Assembly (NCBI GenBank): GCA_963754285.1
Contig: CAVWFN010000005.1
Coordinates: forward strand, 62,001 to 126,000
Length of the DNA stretch: 64,000 nt
Origin: RYN-133 sp963754285
Lineage (GTDB): Bacteria; Actinomycetota; Actinomycetes; Mycobacteriales; Jatrophihabitantaceae
Direction of reading: 5' to 3'
Below are positions 49,616-57,050 of this stretch, piece after piece. Under the pieces are notes generated by a model, which saw only the letters and a program-made list of their open reading frames with translations, had not been told where the DNA came from and searched no databases. How positions within the stretch are numbered: the first letter of the stretch is position 1; each line of letters opens with the position of its first letter. A program made the translations under genes and the position numbers.

Positions 49616-50926
49616 GTGAGCGACATCCCGCAACGCCGAGTCGCCCGCACCGCCAAGCTCGCCTCGCTGCCGCTGGGCGTCGCAGGCCGGGCCACCGTCG
49701 GACTCGGCAAGCGCATCACCGGTCGCTCGGCCGCCGACGTGCAGGCCGAGCTCCAGGCCCGAACCGCCGAGCAGCTGTTCACCGTCCTCGGTGAGCTCAA
49801 GGGCGGGGCGATGAAGCTCGGCCAGGCGTTGTCGGTTTTCGAGGCCGCGCTTCCCGAGGCCACCGCCGCTCCGTACCGCGAGGCGCTGACCCGGCTGCAG
49901 GAAGCGGCGCCGCCGCTCCCTGCGCCGGTGGTCCACCGGGTCTTGGACGAGCAGTTCGGACGGAGCTGGCGGCAGCGCTTCGAGTCCTTCGACGACGTGC
50001 CGGCTGCCGCGGCCAGCATCGGGCAGGTGCACCGGGCGGTGTGGAACGACGGCCGCAAGGTGGCGGTCAAGCTCCAGTACCCGGGAGCCGGCCCGGCTCT
50101 GATGGCCGATTTCACACAGCTCTCGCGCATGGCCCGGCTGTTCGCCCGAATCTCGCCGGGTCTCGAGGTCAAGCCGCTGCTCGCCGAATTGAAGGACCGT
50201 GTGCTCGAGGAGCTCGACTACTCCCTCGAGGCCGACTCCCAGCGTGCCTTCGCGAGCGCCTACGCCGACGATCCGCACATCGCGGTCCCCCGCGTCGTTG
50301 CCAGCGCGCCCAAGGCGATGGTCACCGAATGGCTCGACGGCACGCCGCTGTCGCGGATCATCGCCGGCGGCACGACCGACGAGCGGGATCACGCCGGGAC
50401 GCTGCTCGCCGAACTGCACTACTCCGCGCCGGCCCGTGCCGGACTGCTGCACGCGGACCCGCATCCGGGCAACTTCCGGATGCTGCCGGACGGGCGCCTC
50501 GGCGTCGTCGACTTCGGCGCGGTCGCGCGCCTGCCCGGCGGTTACCCCGAGCCGCTCGGGCGCCTGACTCGCCACGCCGTCGATCGCGATGCGCCGGCCG
50601 TCCTCGCCGTGCTGCGCGAGGAGGGGTTCATCCGAAGTTCGGTGCAGATCGACGCCCGTCAGGTGATGGATTACCTCGGTCCGATCGTCGAACCGCTGCG
50701 CTCGCCGACGTTCACGTTCTCGCGGGAGTGGATGCGCGAACAGGCCGCCCGCGTCGGCGACCCCCGACGCGAGGAGGCGCGCGTCGGGCGGATGTTCAAC
50801 CTGCCGCCGTCCTACCTCCTGATCCACCGCGTGACGCTCGGATCGATCGGCGTGCTCTCCCAGCTGGGAGCAACTGCACCCTTCCGCGAGCTGGCGCAAA
50901 AGTGGCAGCCGGGCTTCGCCGCCTGA
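49616..50926 (+). CDS. ABC1/UbiB-family atypical kinase
   Basis: A 436-residue ABC1 (ADCK/UbiB) protein: KxGQ motif KGGAMKLGQALS, AAASIGQVHRA, catalytic-Lys strand KVAVKLQYPG, LEELDYSLEADSQ, LLHADPHPGNFRML and the metal-binding VDFGAVARLP. Some family members support quinone biosynthesis; the actinobacterial role is uncertain, although the mycobacterial homologue Rv3197 is a known WhiB7-linked macrolide-resistance factor. The GTG at 49616 has AGAAAGGTGG upstream and begins at the family boundary. It lies two genes from whiB7. Confidence 0.9.
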   Translation: MSDIPQRRVARTAKLASLPLGVAGRATVGLGKRITGRSAADVQAELQARTAEQLFTVLGELKGGAMKLGQALSVFEAALPEATAAPYREALTRLQEAAPPLPAPVVHRVLDEQFGRSWRQRFESFDDVPAAAASIGQVHRAVWNDGRKVAVKLQYPGAGPALMADFTQLSRMARLFARISPGLEVKPLLAELKDRVLEELDYSLEADSQRAFASAYADDPHIAVPRVVASAPKAMVTEWLDGTPLSRIIAGGTTDERDHAGTLLAELHYSAPARAGLLHADPHPGNFRMLPDGRLGVVDFGAVARLPGGYPEPLGRLTRHAVDRDAPAVLAVLREEGFIRSSVQIDARQVMDYLGPIVEPLRSPTFTFSREWMREQAARVGDPRREEARVGRMFNLPPSYLLIHRVTLGSIGVLSQLGATAPFRELAQKWQPGFAA

Positions 50927-50981
50927 GCGAACTACCGTGTCGCGCTGGACCACCGGGTCCGCGCGGCGTAGCAATGCTGGA

Positions 50982-51167
50982 ATGAACGAAAGTTGTTCGT
51001 TGTGCGGCCGGGTCGCCGACGCCGCCGAGGACGGCGACCCGCCGCTGGGCTGGTGCGCCGATCTTGTCGAGACCCGGGGCGGCACTCGCACGCGGTGGAT
51101 CTGCCCCGCATGCACCCGCAGCCACGTCCGCTCGATCGAGGCCAAGCTCGACCAGGCGTGGTGGTGA
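50982..51167 (+). CDS. Small zinc-ribbon-like protein
   Basis: A 61-residue protein with two CxxC pairs (CSLCGR near the start; CPACTR near residue 43) and a helical tail SHVRSIEAKLDQAWW. The layout fits a single zinc ribbon. The ATG at 50982 (MNESCSLCG) is chosen. It follows the ABC1 gene by 55 bases, and a terminator hairpin follows it. No function is known. Confidence 0.75.
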   Translation: MNESCSLCGRVADAAEDGDPPLGWCADLVETRGGTRTRWICPACTRSHVRSIEAKLDQAWW

Positions 51168-51192
51168 GCGCCGACAACGCGCCCTGAACAGA

Positions 51193-51228
51193 CAGCGGCC
51201 GCCGGGTCTGATGACCCGACGGCCGCTG
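51193..51228. terminator. Hairpin between convergent small genes
   Basis: Sixteen-base arms (CAGCGGCCGCCGGGTC and GACCCGACGGCCGCTG) with one mismatch around a TGAT loop. It lies between the stop of the zinc-ribbon gene and the stop of the small basic gene. The T-run is poor on both sides, but position and stability suggest a bidirectional terminator. Confidence 0.65.
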
Positions 51229-51247
51229 GTGCGTCTGAGCAGTCCCC

Positions 51248-51442
51248 TCAGAGCGCGACGGCGCTCGACTGGGCGGCGTACTCAGCACGCTGGGCGTGAC
51301 GCCGATACGCGGCGTGCGCGCGACGCTCTCGCGCTCGCCAACGCTTGGCCGACGCCAGCTGGTTGACCAGGGCGCGCTGGTGCGCGTCCTCGTGCAGTTG
51401 GCGCAGATGCTCTCGCGCCAGGGCTTCATGCAACGTATACAT
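51248..51442 (-). CDS. Small Arg/Ala-rich basic protein downstream of whiB7
   Basis: A 64-residue predominantly helical protein, MYTLHEALAREHLRQLHEDA at the start and rich in Arg, Ala and His. AAGGAGCACCGCG just upstream is a good ribosome site for the ATG at 51442. Short proteins beginning M-TLHEALARE-H are widespread in actinobacteria (from memory) without known function. It lies 53 bases after whiB7 on the same strand, so it may be part of the whiB7 transcript. Confidence 0.75.
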   Translation of the reverse strand: MYTLHEALAREHLRQLHEDAHQRALVNQLASAKRWRARERRAHAAYRRHAQRAEYAAQSSAVAL

Positions 51443-51495
51443 CGCGGTGCTCCTTGAAAGTTGTGTCATTCCGATGTGGTTGTGAACGGTTCGGG

Positions 51496-51885
51496 TCATG
51501 CAGCACGCTCCTTTCGGCGATCCGGCATCTGCTCGTCCTTGCGCGGACGACCTCGCGGGCGCTTGCGCGCGATGATCGCGCCGCGCTCGAAGATCTCGCC
51601 GCCCCACACGCCCCAGGGCTCCCGACGCTCGATGGCGCCGGCGAGGCAGGCGAGGCGCGCCGGGCAGCCGGCGCACAGATCCTTGGCTCGCTCCAGGTCG
51701 GCCGGAGTCTCGGCGAACCACAGATCGGCGTTCTGCACACGGCAGGGAACGTCGTCGGGGCACTGCTTGGACAGCGGGTCGAGCGGGTCGAGCCCGAGGT
51801 ACGGCGTGCCACCGGTGGCAGCCGCGTCGGACAGGTCATGTGCGGGATCGACGAGTAGGTCCTCGGTCTCGCAGGTGGTCAACAC
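51496..51885 (-). CDS. whiB7: WhiB7 antibiotic-resistance regulator
   Basis: A 129-residue Wbl protein. Cluster ligands C48, C71, C74 and C80 are followed by EPWGVWGGEIF and a C-terminal AT-hook RGRPRK (111-116), which is diagnostic of WhiB7. It binds the primary sigma factor and activates promoters with AT-rich sequence next to the -35, inducing intrinsic resistance to ribosome-targeting drugs. The GTG at 51885 has AGGAGGTGA nine bases upstream. Its long leader holds an upstream ORF and a terminator (see 51960-52323). The neighbours uvrD2 and ABC1 are conserved. Confidence 0.95.
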   Translation of the reverse strand: MLTTCETEDLLVDPAHDLSDAAATGGTPYLGLDPLDPLSKQCPDDVPCRVQNADLWFAETPADLERAKDLCAGCPARLACLAGAIERREPWGVWGGEIFERGAIIARKRPRGRPRKDEQMPDRRKERAA

Positions 51886-51959
51886 GTCGGGTCACCTCCT
51901 TGTCGTGATGGTGTGTCGGTTTCGTGCGGTGGAGTTGTAGTGATGGGCGGATAAAGAAC

Positions 51960-51993
51960 GAGGCCGCGGTTCCCATTTGGGAGCCGCGGCCTC
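51960..51993 (-). terminator. Intrinsic terminator in the whiB7 leader (attenuator)
   Basis: On the minus strand a 15-base stem (GAGGCCGCGGCTCCC paired with GGGAACCGCGGCCTC, one mismatch) with an AAAT loop is followed by GTTCTTTAT. It lies about 75 bases before the whiB7 GTG and after the leader ORF, so it would stop transcription before whiB7 unless prevented. Confidence 0.85.
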
Positions 51994-52037
51994 GAGGAGC
52001 CTGATCGCTGACCTGGTCAGCGGAGTTCTCCTCGAGG
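51990..52037 (-). promoter_or_regulatory. Candidate antiterminator pairing and stop-codon hairpin in the whiB7 leader
   Basis: CCTCGAGGAG (52037-52028, in the last codons of the leader ORF) is exactly complementary to CTCCTCGAGG (51999-51990), which overlaps the 5' base of the terminator stem by four bases. Between them a 7-base-arm palindrome (52007-52021) contains the leader ORF stop codon. Ribosome position at the end of the ORF could therefore affect which structures form. Mechanism is inference. Confidence 0.6.
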
Positions 52038-52226
52038 TGGTGCGGCCTGCTTGGCATCACGAACACGCGAAACGCCCGTGATGTCCGCGCCGAAGATCGG
52101 GTTGCCAGCCGTTGCGTAGACAGACTCCGACCCCATGAGGTGGCTGGTCGGCGGCGCGACGGTGAGCACTCCGCGCGTACGGCAGGAGGCAGTCCGGGCT
52201 TGCGTCGTGATGGTCAACGTCGTCAT
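52017..52226 (-). CDS. Leader ORF upstream of whiB7
   Basis: A 69-codon frame from ATG 52226 (MTTLTITTQART...) to TGA 52017-52019, with a strong GAGGAGGTGG ribosome site eight bases before the ATG. It occupies the first part of the whiB7 leader, and its stop lies in a hairpin. whiB7/wblC genes of mycobacteria and Streptomyces are known to have leader ORFs linked to attenuation, though shorter ones are more usual. It could alternatively be an independent small protein; I recognise no family. Confidence 0.6.
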   Translation of the reverse strand: MTTLTITTQARTASCRTRGVLTVAPPTSHLMGSESVYATAGNPIFGADITGVSRVRDAKQAAPPRGELR

Positions 52227-52293
52227 CGGGGCCACCTCCTCTTCGCGTCGGCTCGCACGCGGGTGCGTGCGATTTGATCTAGGCCGTGAGTGC

Positions 52294-52323
52294 AGGCTAA
52301 CGAAGCCTAGATTCACCCGGCAA
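52294..52323 (-). promoter_or_regulatory. Probable whiB7 promoter
   Basis: On the minus strand TTGCCG (52323-52318) and TAGCCT (52299-52294) are separated by 18 bases. AT-rich TAAATCAC precedes the -35, as expected for WhiB7 autoregulation. Start of transcription would be near 52287, giving a leader of about 400 bases before the whiB7 GTG. Confidence 0.45.
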
Positions 52324-52397
52324 GTGATTTAGCAAGAAGTTCTCTCGCGGCGTCATCTTTGTGGGCACTCCGGGCTCGAATGCGATAGAACCGAGCC

Positions 52398-52955
52398 GTG
52401 AAACGTCCCGTTGTACTGATCGTCGCCGCAGTGTTGATGGGCGTGTGCGCATGCAGTTCCAGTGGCAATTCGAGCGGTGGCACGGCAACCGGATCCGGTG
52501 CGTCGACCCCGAGCACCGGATCGACGTCGGCGGGTGGATCGCCCTCCGCATCAGGGACGGGTGGCTCCCCGGCCGACGCTGCGACAACGAAGTCGATCGC
52601 GCAGGCCTACAGCGCGTTCTTCAATCCGAAGGCGTCGCTCGCGGTTGCCGAGCAGAACCTGCAGCACGGCACAGTCTTCAAGGCAGCCCTGCTTGCGCAG
52701 GCGCACGACCCGCAGGCGCAGGGCATCAGCGCGCGCGTCACGTCGGTCACGCTGCTCTCGCCGAACTCGGCGGCGGTGCGCTTCGACCTGCTCTCCGGCG
52801 GCAAGCCGCTGCTCCCGAACAACCCCGGTAACGCTGTCCGCGAGGACGGCCGGTGGAAAGTCGCCGCCGAAACGTTCTGCCAGCTCATCCAGGTCTCCGG
52901 ACAACACCCGCCGGCAGCATGCAGCGACCCGAAGATCACGGGCCTGCCCAACTGA
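52398..52955 (+). CDS. Lipoprotein with MTB12-like domain
   Basis: A 185-residue exported lipoprotein. The signal peptide ends at the lipobox VCAC (Cys19), followed by a long Ser/Gly/Thr linker (20-60). The folded part (about 62-185; IAQAYSAFFNPKASLAVAEQNLQHG, VTLLSPNSAAVRFDLLSGGKPLLPN, GRWKVAAETFCQLI) resembles the low-molecular-weight antigen MTB12 family. Two Cys late in the chain may form a disulfide. The start is GTG. It is divergent from whiB7; function unknown. Confidence 0.82.
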   Translation: MKRPVVLIVAAVLMGVCACSSSGNSSGGTATGSGASTPSTGSTSAGGSPSASGTGGSPADAATTKSIAQAYSAFFNPKASLAVAEQNLQHGTVFKAALLAQAHDPQAQGISARVTSVTLLSPNSAAVRFDLLSGGKPLLPNNPGNAVREDGRWKVAAETFCQLIQVSGQHPPAACSDPKITGLPN

Positions 52956-52972
52956 GCTGCCAGACTCGTAAC

Positions 52973-54508
52973 GTGCAGCAATCGATCCGGCGCGGTCCCG
53001 CGCTGGGCACTGTGCTCGCCGTCCTGGCGCTGACCTTCCTCGACACGACGATCGTCAGCGTCACCCTCGGCAACATCCAGTTCGACCTGGGCGCGGGAGT
53101 GATCCCGCTGCAGTGGGTCGTCAACGCGTACTCGTTGGTGTTCGCGAGTCTGATGCTGATCGCCGGCACGCTCAGCGACCGGTTCGGTCGGCGCACCGTG
53201 ATGGTCGCCGGGATCGCGGTGTTCTGCGTCGGGTCGTTGTTGTGTGCGCTGGCGCCGGGCGTCGGCTGGGTGATCGCGGGACGAGCCGTGATGGGCGTGG
53301 GTGCGGCGGCGTCCGAGCCCGGCACGCTGTCGGTCATTCGCCACCTCTACGCCGATCGTGGCGAACGCGCGCGGGCGCTCGGCGCCTGGGCGGCGGTGTC
53401 AGGGCTTTCGCTGGCGCTCGGTCCGGTGCTCGGCGGTGTGCTCGTCAGCCTCGGATCGTGGCGCAACGTGTTCTGGTTCAACCTCGTCCTCGGCGTCGTG
53501 CTTCTCGTCGCGACGATGCGGCTCGTCCCGAACAGTTCTGACCCGCAGACCGAACGGCTCGACATCGGCGGGTTCTTGCTCGGCGCGGTCGCGCTCGGTG
53601 CATTGATCTTCGCCGGCATTTCGGGTGAGCAGTACGGGTACCGCACCGGCTGGATCATCACGCTCTTCGTCGTCAGTGCGCTCGCATTCGTCGCGTTCTT
53701 CGTCGTCGAGCGTCGCGTCCGGATGCCGATGCTTGATCTGAACTATCTGCGTGATCCGGTGGTGGGATGCGCGTTGTTCGTGGCCTTCGCGGCGTACTTC
53801 GGCGTGTTCTCGATCTTCTTCCTGACGGCGCTGTACCTCGATGTCATCGTCGGCTACTCGGGCGGGCAGATGGCCGGCCTGTTCGCGCCGATGGCGGTGG
53901 CGATCGTGCTCGGCTCGTTCGCTTCAGGACGGTGGGTCGCCCGCAGCGGGCCGAAGTGGCCGATGGTCTCCGGCTGCGTGTTGAGTGCGACCGGCATCGT
54001 CATCGCGCGATTCCTGTTGGTGACGTCGCCGTCATTCGCAGGCCTGTCCGTCGTGCTCGCGCTCGCCGGGGTCGGCTTCGGGATCGCGGTGGTGCCACTG
54101 ACCTCGGCGGTGCTCGGCCACGTCCCTGCGCAACGGTCGGGGATGGCGGCGTCGACGACGAACACGGCACGACAGCTGGGATCGGTCGTGGGCGTCGCGA
54201 CCCTCGGCGCCATCGTGAACGGGTTCCTGACGCACGACTTCACGCGCAGCCTGCAGGCGCAAGGAGCCGGCAAGGACGCGATCGACTACATCCTCGGCCT
54301 GATCGAGACAGGCGGCAGCGACGCCCGCAACATCGACCTTGCCAATCCACCCGAGATCATCAAGTCTCTCGTCGACGCCGCTGCGGCAGCATTCCGAACC
54401 GGCATGCACGTCGCCCTGCTCGTGTCGGCCGCGCTGATCGTGGTCGCCGCAGTAGCGACTGCCCTGGTCCCCGGCCGCCTGATGGCTCCCACAGCCGAGC
54501 TCGACTGA
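52973..54508 (+). CDS. DHA2-type MFS drug exporter
   Basis: A 511-residue major facilitator with about 14 segments. Motif A GTLSDRFGRRTVM, motif C-like GLSLALGPVLGGVLV and the N-terminal LTFLDTTIVSVTLGNIQ are typical of DHA2 multidrug exporters. The GTG at 52973 starts 17 bases after the lipoprotein stop. Its place near whiB7 makes a role in drug efflux attractive, but no WhiB7-type promoter was identified for it. Two hairpin repeats follow the stop. Confidence 0.85.
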   Translation: MQQSIRRGPALGTVLAVLALTFLDTTIVSVTLGNIQFDLGAGVIPLQWVVNAYSLVFASLMLIAGTLSDRFGRRTVMVAGIAVFCVGSLLCALAPGVGWVIAGRAVMGVGAAASEPGTLSVIRHLYADRGERARALGAWAAVSGLSLALGPVLGGVLVSLGSWRNVFWFNLVLGVVLLVATMRLVPNSSDPQTERLDIGGFLLGAVALGALIFAGISGEQYGYRTGWIITLFVVSALAFVAFFVVERRVRMPMLDLNYLRDPVVGCALFVAFAAYFGVFSIFFLTALYLDVIVGYSGGQMAGLFAPMAVAIVLGSFASGRWVARSGPKWPMVSGCVLSATGIVIARFLLVTSPSFAGLSVVLALAGVGFGIAVVPLTSAVLGHVPAQRSGMAASTTNTARQLGSVVGVATLGAIVNGFLTHDFTRSLQAQGAGKDAIDYILGLIETGGSDARNIDLANPPEIIKSLVDAAAAAFRTGMHVALLVSAALIVVAAVATALVPGRLMAPTAELD

Positions 54509-54512
54509 CCGC

Positions 54513-54565
54513 TTTCCCCGCTGGTGCTCAGTTCCGACACCACAAAGCGAGCAGCAGCGGGGAAA
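54513..54565 (+). repeat. Hairpin repeat element, copy 1
   Basis: TTTCCCCGCTGGTGCTC (54513-54529) pairs with GAGCAGCAGCGGGGAAA (54549-54565) with one mismatch around a 19-base loop. A second copy follows 63 bases later in the same orientation. It lies after the MFS stop, so it may end transcription, but no T-run follows. Confidence 0.85.
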
Positions 54566-54575
54566 CGTCCGGGCC

Positions 54576-54628
54576 TTTCCCCGCTGGTGGTCGGTTCCGA
54601 CGGCGCAAAGCGAGCACCAGCGGGGAAA
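54576..54628 (+). repeat. Hairpin repeat element, copy 2
   Basis: TTTCCCCGCTGGTGGTC (54576-54592) pairs with GAGCACCAGCGGGGAAA (54612-54628). The loop keeps GTTCCGAC and CAAAGC in common with copy 1. Changes occur on both arms relative to copy 1, partly compensating, which suggests selection for structure. Confidence 0.85.
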
Positions 54629-54672
54629 CGCGCGGGGACGGACGGCGGCGGGGACGGACCGCGAGCGGTCGA

Positions 54673-56682
54673 TCAGACCTCGACGAGGTCGACCTCGGAC
54701 GGATCGGCGCCGCCGAGCACCGCCAGGACGGGTTCGGCGTAGCGGTCGAGCTTGGCCGGACCGATGCCGGAGATGCGGGCGAGCGCAGCCCGCGAATCGG
54801 GGTGGTTGTCGGCGATCGCGACGAGCGTTGCGTCGCTGAACACGACGAACGGCGGAACCTTCTGCGCCTCGGCCTGCGCGCGGCGCCACGTCCGCAACCG
54901 GCCGAACAGCTCGGCATCGGCGGCCTCGGGCTTGGCCGCCTTTTTCTTCTTGACCGGGGCGTCCTCGCGCACGACGAAGGGCCGGATGCCATCGAGGAAT
55001 CGGCTCGGGCGGCGTCCGCGGCGCTGGCCGGGGCTTCGGGCGAGCGCCCATGACAGCCACAGCCGCTCGCGGGCACGGGTGATGCCGACGTAGAGCAGCC
55101 GCCTTTCCTCGGCGAGCTGCGCTTCGGTCGTCGCGTGCTGGATCGGCAATGTCGTGTCGGTCAGCCCGACGAGGAACACGGCGTCCCACTCGAGGCCCTT
55201 GGCCGAATGCAGCGAGGCGAGCGTGACGCCCTGCACGGTCGGCGCGTGTTGCGCGTCGGCACGGGCGTCGAGCTCGGCGACCAGGTGTGCGAGCTCCGCG
55301 TCGGGGACGGCCGCGACCAGATCATCTGCCAGGCTCACCAGCGCGGTCAGCGACTCCCACCGTTCGCGCGCGCTGCCACCCGACGGCGGCTCGTCAGCAC
55401 GCCAGTTCATGCTCGCCAGCACCTCGCGCACCGACTCGGGCAGCGAGCGTCCGTCGCTGTCGGCCCGGGCCGCGCCACGCAGGAGCAACCTGGCCTCGCG
55501 GATCTCCGGACGGTCGAAGAACCGCTCGCCACCGCGCAGCACGTACGGCACGCGGACGTCGGACAGTGCCTGCTCGTATACCTCGGACTGCGCGTTGATC
55601 CGGAACAGCACCGCGATTTCAGCGGCGGGCGTCCCGTCGTCGATGAGCCGGCGACACTCGGCCGCCACCCGCGCGGCCTCCGCGGGCTCGTCGTCGAACT
55701 CGGCGAAGTCGGGCTCGGGCCCGTCGGCGCGCTGACCGATCAGGGTCAGTCCCGGCCCGGCAGCCTGGGCGACGACCCGATTGGCGAGACCGACGACCTG
55801 GGGCGTGGAGCGGTAGTCGCGTTCGAGCCGGACGACCACGGCACCCGGGAACCGCCGACGAAAGCCGAGCAGGTGCTCGGGTGTCGCGCCGGCGAAGCTG
55901 TAGATCGTCTGGTTGGCATCGCCGACCACGCACAGATCGTCGCGCCCACCCAGCCACGCATCGAGCAGACGCTGCTGCAGCGGCGAGACGTCCTGGTACT
56001 CGTCGACGACGAAGTGGCGATAACGCGCACGCACTTCCTGGGCGACATCGCGATATTCCTCGAGCGCGCCCGCCATGATCATCAGGAGGTCGGCGAAGTC
56101 GACGACGCCGGCGCGACGCTTGGCCTGCTCGTATTCGGTGTACACATCGGCCACGGTGTCGGGCGTCGTCGGGATGTCGCGGCCGGCGGCACGCGCCCGC
56201 TCGGGATACGTGGCCGGCGAAGCGAGCACCGCCTTGGCCCAGTCGATCTCGGCGGCGATGTCGCGCAGCTCGGCGCGATCGACGCGCAGCCGCAGCCGCG
56301 CTGCGCTGTTGCCGACCATCCGGAACGGGTTGTCGAGCACGTCCGGCATCGCCCCGCCCAACACCCGCGGCGCGAAGTACTGCAGCTGCCGAAGCGCCGC
56401 AGCGTGGAACGTTCGTGCCTGGACACCGCGTGCGCCGAGGTTGCGCAGCCGGGTGCGCAGCTCGCCGGCCGCTCGAGCCGTGAATGTGACGGCGAGCAAC
56501 TGGCCGGGCGGAACAGCGCCCGTACGCACCTGATAGGCGATGCGGTGCGTGATCGCGCGGGTCTTTCCGGTGCCCGCGCCCGCGAGGATGCAGACGGGCC
56601 CGCGCACCGCCTGCGCGGCCTCGCGCTGCTCGGGATCGAGCCCGGCCAGCACGACGTCGGCCGTCTCACCCGGGTCTGCCAC
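54673..56682 (-). CDS. uvrD2: ATP-dependent DNA helicase UvrD2
   Basis: A 669-residue SF1A helicase: Q-motif LDPEQREAAQAV, Walker A AGAGTGKTRAI, VTFTARAAGEL, Walker B FVVDEYQDVSPLQ, motif IV RLERDYRSTPQVV, motif V VTLASLHSAKGLEWDAVFLVGL and VI LLYVGITRARERL. A KKKKAAKPEAAD linker joins a C-terminal HRDC domain (RTWRRAQAEAQKVPPFVVFSDATL), the architecture of mycobacterial UvrD2. The start is GTG. It is divergent from mrx1, as in M. tuberculosis. Confidence 0.94.
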   Translation of the reverse strand: MADPGETADVVLAGLDPEQREAAQAVRGPVCILAGAGTGKTRAITHRIAYQVRTGAVPPGQLLAVTFTARAAGELRTRLRNLGARGVQARTFHAAALRQLQYFAPRVLGGAMPDVLDNPFRMVGNSAARLRLRVDRAELRDIAAEIDWAKAVLASPATYPERARAAGRDIPTTPDTVADVYTEYEQAKRRAGVVDFADLLMIMAGALEEYRDVAQEVRARYRHFVVDEYQDVSPLQQRLLDAWLGGRDDLCVVGDANQTIYSFAGATPEHLLGFRRRFPGAVVVRLERDYRSTPQVVGLANRVVAQAAGPGLTLIGQRADGPEPDFAEFDDEPAEAARVAAECRRLIDDGTPAAEIAVLFRINAQSEVYEQALSDVRVPYVLRGGERFFDRPEIREARLLLRGAARADSDGRSLPESVREVLASMNWRADEPPSGGSARERWESLTALVSLADDLVAAVPDAELAHLVAELDARADAQHAPTVQGVTLASLHSAKGLEWDAVFLVGLTDTTLPIQHATTEAQLAEERRLLYVGITRARERLWLSWALARSPGQRRGRRPSRFLDGIRPFVVREDAPVKKKKAAKPEAADAELFGRLRTWRRAQAEAQKVPPFVVFSDATLVAIADNHPDSRAALARISGIGPAKLDRYAEPVLAVLGGADPSEVDLVEV

Positions 56683-56717
56683 GTGCTCGATACTGCCAGC
56701 GGCTTACGACACACGCG

Positions 56718-56743
56718 GGAATGGTGTGGACGAGCGCGAGGTT
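56718..56743 (+). promoter_or_regulatory. Sigma-R promoter of the mycoredoxin gene
   Basis: GGAAT (56718-56722), an 18-base spacer and GTT (56741-56743) match the sigma-R consensus exactly. The mrx1 ATG begins ten bases after the last T, so the mRNA is probably leaderless. It is on the mrx1 strand within the divergent gap with uvrD2. Confidence 0.85.
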
Positions 56744-56752
56744 CACCACCAC

Positions 56753-57025
56753 ATGAGCGGTACTCCGGGCCCCGACGCCTTACCCTCCGCAGCGGTGACC
56801 ATGTACACCACCTCGTGGTGCGGGTTCTGCCTACGCCTGAAGATGCAACTCCAGCGCGAGGGCATCGCCTTCGACGAGATCGACATCGAACGCGACGAGA
56901 ACGCTGCTGACCTCGTCATGAGCGTCAACAACGGCAACCAGACGGTGCCGACGCTCGTGTTCTCCGACGGAACCGCGCTCACAAACCCGAGCGTCGCCGA
57001 GGTCAAGGCTCAGCTCGCTGCCTGA
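56753..57025 (+). CDS. mrx1: Mycoredoxin (glutaredoxin-like, CGFC active site)
   Basis: A 90-residue thioredoxin-fold protein. The active site C23-GFC26 in VTMYTTSWCGFCLRLK is followed by the cis-Pro TVPTLVF and GTALTNPSVAEVKAQL, matching mycoredoxin-1, which reduces mycothiol mixed disulfides. The ATG at 56753 is chosen because it lies just after a sigma-R promoter. A P-loop-like gene follows 25 bases later. This links mrx1 to the sigR-rsrA system at 9.9-10.9 kb. Confidence 0.92.
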   Translation: MSGTPGPDALPSAAVTMYTTSWCGFCLRLKMQLQREGIAFDEIDIERDENAADLVMSVNNGNQTVPTLVFSDGTALTNPSVAEVKAQLAA

Positions 57026-57050
57026 CTACGCAGCGCTCTCACCGGCTGAC

